From positions 1-9,434 of the forward strand of contig JALNWG010000049.1 of NCBI GenBank assembly GCA_023231005.1: a stretch of DNA of 9,434 nt. The letters run 5' to 3'. A program made the position numbers and the translations under genes. Position 1 is the first letter of the stretch, and the number at the start of each line of letters is the position of its first letter. The notes below the pieces were generated by a model, which saw only the letters and a list, made by a program, of their open reading frames with translations, searched no databases and was not told the origin of the DNA. Origin of the DNA: Bacteroidales bacterium. Lineage in GTDB: Bacteria; Bacteroidota; Bacteroidia; Bacteroidales; FEN-979. Shown one piece after another: positions 1 to 5,444 of the stretch.

Positions 1-388
1 CTGTTGGCTATTGGCTATTGGCTGTTGGCTATTGGCTATTGGCTGTTGGCTGTTGGCTATTGGCTATTGGCTATTGGCTATTGGCTGTTGGCTATTGGCT
101 ATTGGCTGTTGGCTATTGGCTATTGGCTGTTGGCTATTGGCTATTGGCTGTTGGCTATTGGCTGTTGGCTATTGGCTGTTGGCTGTTGGCTATTGGCTAT
201 TGGCTATTGGCTATTGGCTGTTGGCTATTGGCTGTTGGCTATTGGCTATTGGCTGTTGGCTATTGGCTGTTGGCTATTGGCTGTTGGCTATTGGCTGTTG
301 GCTATTGGCTGTTGGCTGTTGGCTGTTGGCTGTTGGTTGTTGGCTATTGGCTGTTGGCTATTGGCTAACGGCTAACGGCTAACGGCTA
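1..388. repeat. Heptamer tandem array 1 (TTGGCTR), at least 55 units, open at left edge
   Basis: From position 4 the sequence is an unbroken head-to-tail array of 7-bp units. There are 52 units of TTGGCTR, one of them TTGGTTG (333-339), then three ACGGCTA units (368-388). Bases 1-3 (CTG) are the end of another unit, so the array continues outside the window. Only the seventh base varies freely: I count 30 A and 22 G among the 52. Higher-order order is visible: four consecutive A-A-G triplets of units at 67-150 (a 21-bp period), strict A/G alternation at 242-304 (a 14-bp period), and a run of five G units at 305-339. On the minus strand the unit is YAGCCAA, so every A-type unit carries a TAG. 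On the plus strand all three frames are open, giving a repeated GYWLLAI-like peptide; I regard this as a by-product of the repeat and not as a gene. The right end overlaps the stop codon of the four-helix-bundle gene. Confidence 0.97.
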
Positions 389-736
389 TTTAAGCTTATT
401 TCTGAATTGATTGATTTGTTTTTCTAAAATTGTTAACTTACATAGAAATTCTTCTTTTTTCTTTTGATCTATGTATTTAAGCTTTGATGCAATGGTTATT
501 TGGGTTTCAACTTCATATGCTGAACCTAAGGCATATTCAAGATATCTGGAAAATTCTTTTTCTGAAGTCCTGGAAGATCCTTCTGCTATATTTGAAGCTA
601 TTGAAACACTCGCTCTCTGTAGTTGATTACTTATACTATAAATCTCTCTGGCAGGAAAATCAGCAGTCATATTATATACTTCTATTGAGATTTCTATTGC
701 TTTTTGCCAGATTTCGTATTCACGAAAGTTTCGCAT
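386..736 (-). CDS. Four-helix-bundle protein (23S rRNA intervening-sequence / Avd-like family)
   Basis: This 116-residue protein has the length and signature of the small four-helix-bundle family first known from intervening sequences in 23S rRNA genes and structurally related to Avd, the accessory protein of diversity-generating retroelements. Visible family marks are the N-terminal IWQKAIEISIEVYNMTADFP (about residues 9-28), a QLQRASVSIASNIAEGSSR stretch (about 38-56) and EFSRYLEYALGSAYEVETQI (about 61-80), followed by a Lys-rich last helix. The biochemical role of free-standing members is not established; the Avd relatives bind nucleic acid and reverse transcriptase. No reverse transcriptase, variable repeat or rRNA is seen here. 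The gene is enclosed by heptamer arrays. The start codon lies 6 bases from array 2 with no Shine-Dalgarno, so its leader is repeat sequence. Its TAG stop (386-388) is the first three bases, on the minus strand, of array 1. The association with the repeats suggests a functional link, but that is inference. Confidence 0.9.
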   Translation of the reverse strand: MRNFREYEIWQKAIEISIEVYNMTADFPAREIYSISNQLQRASVSIASNIAEGSSRTSEKEFSRYLEYALGSAYEVETQITIASKLKYIDQKKKEEFLCKLTILEKQINQFRNKLK

Positions 737-742
737 AGTTTG

Positions 743-841
743 TTGGCTGTTGGCTCGTTGGCTATTGGCTGTTGGCTATTGGCTGTTGGCTATTGGCTGT
801 TGGCTTTTAGCTAATGGCTAACGGCTAACGGCTAACGACTA
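743..841. repeat. Heptamer tandem array 2, 14 units, between aminotransferase and four-helix-bundle genes
   Basis: Fourteen consecutive units of the array 1 heptamer occur here. The left part alternates TTGGCTG and TTGGCTA, with one 8-bp unit (TTGGCTCG, 750-757). The right part drifts through TTGGCTT, TTAGCTA and ATGGCTA to ACGGCTA, ACGGCTA and ACGACTA (835-841). The right end therefore has the same ACGGCTA signature as the right end of array 1, so the arrays share polarity and terminal variants. The last unit overlaps the TAG stop (839-841) of the aminotransferase, and the left end stops six bases short of the ATG of the four-helix-bundle gene. The array thus fills the whole space between the two genes and would be transcribed as leader of the small gene if they are co-transcribed. 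Confidence 0.96.
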
Positions 842-2089
842 AAGGTTCTTCCTGTACCCCTGCACTATCGCACTGCTTGGCAGGTTTACCACTCTGTCGG
901 CGAGCCATTTGGAGTTTTCGAGGCTGTCGGTCTGGCAATTGGCAAACATGGGTAAACGGGTCATTAGTTCCCAGATGGGGCGGGTCATTACGCCACGGCT
1001 ATTGGTAAATTCTAGAATTTCATCCCGTTGTGCCCGGTCTTTGGTTATGATTGCATTCAGCCAGTAGTTGGATTTGCAGTTTTCAGGTTCGGTAAAAAAT
1101 TTGAATTCTGTATCTTTGAAAAATTCTTTGTATTTATCTGCTAAATCCCGCTTTAATTGAAGGAGATAATCTAATTTTTCCATCTGGGCACACCCGAGGG
1201 CTGCTGCGATATTGGTAAGACGATAATTGTAGCCGGTCATGTCGTGACGATATTCCCAGGGATGAGGAACTTTTGCCTGTGTGGTGATGTGTTTGGCTAA
1301 TTTAGCCAATCCTTCATCATCAGTGAGTATCATTCCTCCTCCCCCTGTAGTAATAATTTTGTTACCATTGAAACTCAGTATCCCAAATTTGCCAAAGTTA
1401 CCGGTATGTTTGCCTTTATAATAGCTACCAATACTTTCGGCTGCATCTTCTATCAAAGGGATGTTATAGTGGTTGAGTACTTCCAGCAGTTTATCCGTCT
1501 TTACCGGATGACCGAAGGTATGCATGGGGACGCAGGCAGATATACGGCGGTGGGTGTGTTTGTTGAATGGCTGTTGGCCGTTGGCCATTGGCCGTTGGCT
1601 GTTGGCTGTTGGCTGTTGGCTGTTAGCTGTTAGCTGTTGGCTGTTGGCTGTTGGCATTTCTCTCATCTCCACATTTTCTGCAAGCCAGGCTTCGACGGCA
1701 GAAGGGGAAAGCCCCATGGTTTCTTTGTCCACATCAAGGAAAACCGGATAGGCTCCGGTATAGCTGATGGCATTGGCGGTGGCTATAAAAGTGAGCGCCT
1801 GGGTAATGACTTCGTCATCGCGTTGGACTCCGCTTAACTGCAAGGCAATATGAAGCGCCGATGTGCCATTCATGGCGGCTACGGCATATTGAGCGCCGGT
1901 ATATTCTGTACACATTTTTTCAAAACGACCCACGAATTCGCCTACACTGGAAACGAAATTGGACTCAATACATTCCTGCATGTATTTTACTTCATTTCCA
2001 ATAAAACGGGGATCATGAAGGGGAATAAATTTGGTGGGTTCTTGAAAGGTAGAACGGATGAAATCAATAATGGTTTTCAGTTTGTTCAT
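839..2089 (-). CDS. LegC-type PLP-dependent sugar aminotransferase with an internal heptad-repeat insertion
   Basis: A DegT/DnrJ/EryC1/StrS fold-type I aminotransferase of 416 residues, most like the LegC group that aminates keto-sugar nucleotides on the way to legionaminic acid or related amino sugars. Visible motifs are AAMNGTSALHIAL (about 71-83), the EDAAESIGS cofactor segment (about 214-222), the predicted PLP Schiff-base lysine K244 in SFNGNKIITTGGGGM, and MTGYNYRLTNIAAALGCAQ (about 284-302). Residues 147-174 are four copies of a 7-residue repeat (ANSQQPT-like) encoded by heptamer array 3, in the loop before RRISACVPMHTFGHPV. Without them the length is about 388, usual for the family, so the catalytic core seems intact. 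The ATG lies 15 bases after the acetyltransferase stop, consistent with co-transcription. It is richer in G+C than its neighbours: 32, 30 and 32 of 60 in 841-900, 1021-1080 and 1741-1800, against 16 of 60 in 2161-2220. No other legionaminic acid gene is in view, so the product sugar is uncertain. Confidence 0.93.
   Translation of the reverse strand: MNKLKTIIDFIRSTFQEPTKFIPLHDPRFIGNEVKYMQECIESNFVSSVGEFVGRFEKMCTEYTGAQYAVAAMNGTSALHIALQLSGVQRDDEVITQALTFIATANAISYTGAYPVFLDVDKETMGLSPSAVEAWLAENVEMREMPTANSQQLTANSQQPTANSQRPMANGQQPFNKHTHRRISACVPMHTFGHPVKTDKLLEVLNHYNIPLIEDAAESIGSYYKGKHTGNFGKFGILSFNGNKIITTGGGGMILTDDEGLAKLAKHITTQAKVPHPWEYRHDMTGYNYRLTNIAAALGCAQMEKLDYLLQLKRDLADKYKEFFKDTEFKFFTEPENCKSNYWLNAIITKDRAQRDEILEFTNSRGVMTRPIWELMTRLPMFANCQTDSLENSKWLADRVVNLPSSAIVQGYRKNL
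1567..1655. repeat. Heptamer array 3, 12 units, in frame inside the aminotransferase gene
   Basis: Twelve full units run from 1567 to 1650, plus five bases (TTGGC) of a thirteenth. From left they are ATGGCTG, TTGGCCG, TTGGCCA, TTGGCCG, four TTGGCTG, two TTAGCTG and two TTGGCTG. The 84 bp equal 28 codons, so the reading frame is kept. Read on the minus strand the period of three units gives a 7-residue peptide repeat, ANSQQPT-like. Unlike arrays 1 and 2, no unit carries the TAG triplet: the base that toggles A/G elsewhere is G in 11 units, and the one A lies in TTGGCCA, which reads TGG. This is what selection for an open frame would leave. Confidence 0.96.
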
Positions 2090-2104
2090 TTTATTTATCG
2101 ATTG

Positions 2105-2707
2105 CTATATTTCTTTAATGTAAACATTGGATAATGTTTCGCTATGAATTTTTATTTGAGTAGCAAAAACAAATCCATTTTTTAAATAGAATTTGTTTGC
2201 ACTAACCAATTCTTTTCCTGCAACTACTTTATATGTATATATTTGATTCTGTTTCAAATATTCTTCAAGAGCTTTTATCAATTGGCTTCCAATACCTGAA
2301 GCCTGACAATTCGGATTAACTGAAATGGAAAGAAGTTCGCCTGAAGGTAAGCAAAATGAATCTTTAGCTTCCCGAGTCTTCTTTGATTTGAATGGAGCCC
2401 GAAATGTTTCTATAAATCGTTTAAAATTGACAGGTTTAACAATTATTCGCAATGCTAGTAATATTATACAACTTGGGCAATTAATCAAAAATCGCTTCAT
2501 CATTCCAGCTGAGTTTTCGGAGTAAGAAACAAATCCCTTTATCTCGTTATTTTCCTCATAAATCCATACTTTTTCTTTCAAAATTAAAAACGTGTATAGT
2601 TTACCTAAAAAGTCCAAACCTAATCCAGCTAAAAAGCTTGTGGTAAGGGTATCATAATGAAGTTTTGCTAAGGTGGATGAATCAGTTTTTATGGCAAATC
2701 GGATCAT
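2105..2707 (-). CDS. GNAT-family N-acetyltransferase
   Basis: A 200-residue protein with the Gcn5-related acetyltransferase core. The acetyl-CoA pyrophosphate-binding motif A is seen as LLSISVNPNCQASGIGSQLI (about 125-144), with the Q-x-x-G-x-G type loop QASGIG at 135-140. The later ANKFYLKNGF (170-179) is the usual motif B region. The N-terminal part (about 47-61, VWIYEENNEIKGFVS) fits the beta hairpin of the fold. Residues ~70-115 are a longer, basic insert than in minimal GNATs. It lies 15 bases upstream of the LegC-type aminotransferase, and a new amino group on a sugar nucleotide is normally acylated in the next step, so it plausibly acetylates that product; this is inference from context. 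It starts 10 bases after the stop of a truncated glycosyltransferase, showing that it was once internal to a longer minus-strand operon. The start is the first ATG in frame with GNAT homology; I see no Shine-Dalgarno. Confidence 0.85.
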   Translation of the reverse strand: MIRFAIKTDSSTLAKLHYDTLTTSFLAGLGLDFLGKLYTFLILKEKVWIYEENNEIKGFVSYSENSAGMMKRFLINCPSCIILLALRIIVKPVNFKRFIETFRAPFKSKKTREAKDSFCLPSGELLSISVNPNCQASGIGSQLIKALEEYLKQNQIYTYKVVAGKELVSANKFYLKNGFVFATQIKIHSETLSNVYIKEI

Positions 2708-2717
2708 GCAAAAATCA

Positions 2718-2822
2718 TTAATTTGATTGTCTAAAGTGATTTAAAATCTTCGTAAATGAGTGCGAGACGGTATAGTTTGCCAACATATAATCAAATCCTT
2801 TTTCCCCCATTTTGCTGATTAA
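2718..2822 (-). pseudogene. C-terminal remnant of a GT4-type glycosyltransferase, truncated at IS91-type relic
   Basis: The minus strand reads, up to a TAA at 2718-2720, a peptide of about 34 residues containing KMGEKGFDYMLANYTVSHSF. This is the usual C-terminal tail of GT4 glycosyltransferases (M-G-x-x-G-x-x-Y-x-x-x-x-Y-T-V pattern). The frame is open only back to a stop at 2841-2843, and beyond about 2820 the sequence makes sense only as the IS91-type transposase on the other strand. I infer that a full glycosyltransferase gene once preceded the acetyltransferase gene (10-base spacing) and lost all but its 3' end when the transposon fragment arrived. The family call rests on a short stretch. 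Confidence 0.6.
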
Positions 2823-3099
2823 ATTTGTGCGCATACGGTATTATGGAATACTGAGCAGTAAGATCAAAAAGAGCTTCAATCCTGAAAAAGAAAAAGCTGT
2901 TCCGGCAAAAGAGATTTCTCCGATAAAAGAAACATCCCAAGATCGGCTCAAACGGTTAACGCAGTTCGATGTCTATCAATGTCCGTATTGCAAAAAAGGC
3001 AGGATGCAGGTTGTTGAAGTTTTGCCCAAAATACGCTCCCCGGGTAATGTGCTTTATCCCATGAATGATAAGAAAAAAAGTCTGGTACCAGTTAATTGA
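2812..3099 (+). pseudogene. 3' remnant of an IS91-family transposase
   Basis: The plus strand encodes about 95 residues, beginning KFVRIRYYGILSSKIKK at 2821. That matches the conserved F-V-R-I-R-Y-Y-G-I-L segment near the C-terminal end of IS91-type (Y2, rolling-circle) transposases. A C-P-Y-C-K-K-G-R-M motif (codons around 2980-3005) follows, the late zinc-ribbon-like Cys pair usual in these proteins, and the frame ends in TGA at 3097-3099. The catalytic part with the HUH histidines and tyrosines is missing: only about a quarter of a normal ~380-residue protein remains, so it cannot be active. A TTG at 2812 opens the frame but is unlikely to be a real start. The left boundary sits on the truncated glycosyltransferase tail of the opposite strand. 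Confidence 0.75.
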
Positions 3100-3422
3100 A
3101 AACATGTTCTCAAAAATAGGATTAGTATTGTATTGCCCGTTCTTTGCCCTAAAATGTACCGAAACCCCGAAATAGAACCGTTACCACCGTATAAGGATGC
3201 TTCGAAGAGAAAAAACACTAAAAAACCCATCTCCCGGAACCCATCCGGATGCAATTAAACTGAAACTTTAGGCGTAAAGTGCATAGAAACCTGCACCATT
3301 GTGATTTTTGTTCAACCTGGGCTTCATGCTGGGTACTACGTGCCACATGAAGTCCTATTTATTAGAAGCAGAGTAATTAATGAGTAATAAATCGATGAAT
3401 TGTTTGAAAAATTTTTAAATGT
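3100..3422. other. Gene-free spacer between IS91-type relic and glycosyltransferase operon
   Basis: No convincing gene is found on either strand. The 66-residue minus-strand frame at 3054-3254 runs antisense to the end of the transposase remnant and has no family features. The stretch probably contains the non-coding 3' end of the IS91-type element, though I cannot mark its terminus. The only clear structure is the hairpin at 3319-3355. The last 60 bases are strongly AT-rich and lead into the 3' end of the operon. Confidence 0.5.
3319..3355. other. Stem-loop: possible terminator or transposon-end hairpin
   Basis: GGGCTTCATG (3319-3328) pairs with CATGAAGTCC (3346-3355): nine Watson-Crick pairs and one G-T. 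TGG (3330-3332) can add three pairs with CCA (3343-3345) inside the loop. It lies about 70 bases past the stop codon of the minus-strand operon and downstream of the plus-strand transposase remnant. It could stop transcription from either side or be the hairpin that IS91-like elements carry near their terminus. There is no long T-run, so a classical intrinsic terminator is not assured. Confidence 0.4.
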
Positions 3423-4628
3423 TCACTTTTCATTGCAAACCTTTTCCAAAACATCAGCGACATTAGCGGATAAGATATGCTTGTCGAATACCTCAACAGA
3501 GAGTCTGCGGGAATTCTTTCCCCATTCATCAAGAAGACCTTTATTGTCTTTTATTTTTATAAGCATGTAAGCCAATTCTTCCGGCTTTTCCGGGTCTACA
3601 AAGAATCCACAATTCTCTTTCTCCACTATGTCTTTAGTCCAACCTGAGGAATTAACAATTATGGGTTTACCGGCAGATAAAGAGTCGAAAAGTTTGTTAG
3701 GAGAATTGGTTCTTAAGATAGGAAGATTCATAAATGTTATGATACTTGCATCGCAACAATTTACTACTTCAGAGACGATACCCATCTTGTGGTTGCCCAA
3801 GTATTGAACATTAGTCAGCTGATAGTATTCAACCTTATGTTTCAAAAGGGGACAAGTAACGCCATCCCCCATAAAGATAAAATTGACAAAATCAGCTCCA
3901 TTATCTTTAAGATATTTAGCTGCTTCAATAATATATTCAAGTCCATTTGCATGTCCCATTGAGCCAAAATAAATAACATTGAACTTGTTCGTATCAAGAC
4001 TAAATTTTTCAATTATTTCCCTTAACGGCTTGTGAGGAAAGAATATATCTGGCTTAGACATATTTGGAATAACACAACATTTATCCTCTGGAGTTCCAAC
4101 CTTCAGTATACCTTCCATCATCCCTGGAGAAAGAGCAATGACATACTCAGACTTATCGTATATCTTCTTCTCAATCTTTCTAAGGAACTTAATCAATAGT
4201 TTATTTTTAATAGCGCCTATCTGAATAGGGAATTCTGGCCACAAGTCACGAACTTCAAAAACATAGTTCCACTTTCTTGTGTTTTTCAGATTTAAGGCGA
4301 TATAACCTATTGTCAAAGGAGTTGATGTTGCAAAAACGAGATCAATATCTTTCTGCCTTTTTGCTTCTTTTAAAGATAGTCTGATAAAACTTACAAAAGA
4401 AATAACTCTTCGAAGTGCCGACATATAATTACTATATACGTTTTTTACGTAGATAACATCTATACCATCTATGTTAATTCTACAAGCTTTTGGATGGAAC
4501 TTATTGGTTGCTGATATCATTGTGACATGATGACCTCGCCTTACCAATTCTTGAGAAATCCAATACGACCTTGTTCCTCCTGGTTCTTCAGGCGTTGTGA
4601 AATATTGGTGAATATATAAAATGTTCAT
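3423..4628 (-). CDS. GT4 glycosyltransferase, WbuB-like
   Basis: A 401-residue GT-B fold glycosyltransferase of family GT4, nearest in pattern to WbuB-type enzymes that add amino or deoxy sugars in O-antigen and capsule repeat units. The acceptor domain starts MNILYIHQYFTTPEEPGGTR, with the Gly-Gly-Thr-Arg loop, and includes FEVRDLWPE (about 124-132), a hallmark of this subgroup. The donor domain begins near 215 (NVIYFGSMGHANGLEYIIEA). It carries SPNKLFDSLSAGKPIIV (about 309-325), where the usual second glutamate position is occupied by D315. No membrane segment is evident; such enzymes act at the inner face of the cytoplasmic membrane on a lipid-linked acceptor. It is the last gene of the five-gene operon, 18 bases after the GT2 gene. 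The donor sugar cannot be told from the sequence. Confidence 0.92.
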   Translation of the reverse strand: MNILYIHQYFTTPEEPGGTRSYWISQELVRRGHHVTMISATNKFHPKACRINIDGIDVIYVKNVYSNYMSALRRVISFVSFIRLSLKEAKRQKDIDLVFATSTPLTIGYIALNLKNTRKWNYVFEVRDLWPEFPIQIGAIKNKLLIKFLRKIEKKIYDKSEYVIALSPGMMEGILKVGTPEDKCCVIPNMSKPDIFFPHKPLREIIEKFSLDTNKFNVIYFGSMGHANGLEYIIEAAKYLKDNGADFVNFIFMGDGVTCPLLKHKVEYYQLTNVQYLGNHKMGIVSEVVNCCDASIITFMNLPILRTNSPNKLFDSLSAGKPIIVNSSGWTKDIVEKENCGFFVDPEKPEELAYMLIKIKDNKGLLDEWGKNSRRLSVEVFDKHILSANVADVLEKVCNEK

Positions 4629-4646
4629 AAAGTTGTTAAGATGTAG

Positions 4647-5444
4647 CTACCTAGCTCGAATTATTACCCTTAATGAGGCAAGTAATCTAGAAACATAAAA
4701 AATAAACCTGTATTTACCTAAATTACTAAAGAATATTTTTGTGTATTCAAAAATCATTTTGCACCTATTAGATACAACAGATTTTTGATTTCTTGAAGCA
4801 ACCGCACTCCCTTCTCTATTTCTCCTATAATATATGGCATTAGAAGAAGTAAAATCTACATATTTAAGGCGATCAGAAATAAGAAACATGAATATTGAGT
4901 CTTCACCATTCTTAAATCTTGTGTCAAATTTACGGTCGCAAATAATATCTTTATAAATAAGTTTATAAACAGAACCAGAAAAGAATTTTTTTGACCTATA
5001 GAAAGGAATCTTCCCTAAAGAGTAATTAGAGTCGAAATCTCTTGTAATAAGATATGTATGATAATCTTCTTTTCCATCTGTAAAGGCCAAAGGTCTACAG
5101 AGAGATACTATATCCGGCTTGGCTTTTAAATATAACTCTTCTAAATATAATGGGGAAACAAAATCATCATCGTCAATAAAACAGATATAATCGCCTTTCG
5201 CTTCATCAAGGCCGATATTTCGTGCATTAGAAACTCCTGGAGTATTAGTCTGAATGTAATTTACATTTAGATTGGAAGTGTCAAGAAAAGTTTTTATTTG
5301 CCCGTTATATGGCTCATTGCATCCATTCAAGACAAGTAATACTTCAAAGTTTTCTTTGGGGAATGATTGTACCTCTAATGAATGCAAACATTCCCAAAGA
5401 TATTCTTTAGGTTTGAAAGAAGGTATTATTACAGATATATTCAT
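4647..5444 (-). CDS. GT2 (GT-A fold) glycosyltransferase
   Basis: A 265-residue inverting glycosyltransferase of family GT2. It opens with the nucleotide-binding strand MNISVIIPSFKPKEYLWECL and has TPGVSNARNIGLDEAKGDYI (about 68-87). The metal-binding D-x-D region is FIDDDDF (89-95). A second acidic motif, NGEDSIF (about 179-185), supplies the likely catalytic base in this family. The C-terminal ~35 residues are basic and hydrophobic (FIFYVSRLLASLRVIIRAR) and may rest on the membrane. The ATG overlaps the TGA of the preceding FrhB-like gene by four bases (ATGA), a sign of translational coupling. Base composition is very AT-rich (11 and 17 G+C of 60 in 4681-4740 and 4741-4800). Donor and acceptor are unknown. 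Confidence 0.92.
   Translation of the reverse strand: MNISVIIPSFKPKEYLWECLHSLEVQSFPKENFEVLLVLNGCNEPYNGQIKTFLDTSNLNVNYIQTNTPGVSNARNIGLDEAKGDYICFIDDDDFVSPLYLEELYLKAKPDIVSLCRPLAFTDGKEDYHTYLITRDFDSNYSLGKIPFYRSKKFFSGSVYKLIYKDIICDRKFDTRFKNGEDSIFMFLISDRLKYVDFTSSNAIYYRRNREGSAVASRNQKSVVSNRCKMIFEYTKIFFSNLGKYRFIFYVSRLLASLRVIIRAR

Noticed and set aside
4..382. Three overlapping plus-strand frames of 116-123 codons encoding GYWLLAI-type hydrophobic repeats
   Set aside because: They exist because TTGGCTR contains no stop in any frame on this strand. All three frames are equally open, there is no non-repeat domain, and no start signal is seen.
386..736. Diversity-generating retroelement, because of the Avd-like protein
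   Set aside because: There is no reverse transcriptase, template/variable repeat pair or adenine-biased substitution in the window. The repeat variation is A/G at one fixed position.
386..736. 23S rRNA intervening sequence
   Set aside because: The four-helix-bundle gene is not flanked by rRNA sequence; its neighbours are heptamer arrays and a sugar aminotransferase gene.
1..841. CRISPR array
   Set aside because: Units are 7 bp and contiguous, with no unique spacers and no cas genes.
3054..3254. Minus-strand 66-codon frame
   Set aside because: It overlaps the transposase remnant in antisense, has no recognisable domain and no ribosome binding site.
3380..3418. Twelve-codon plus-strand frame beginning ATGAGTAATAAATCG
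   Set aside because: Too short, in AT-rich spacer, converging on the operon end, and without supporting features.
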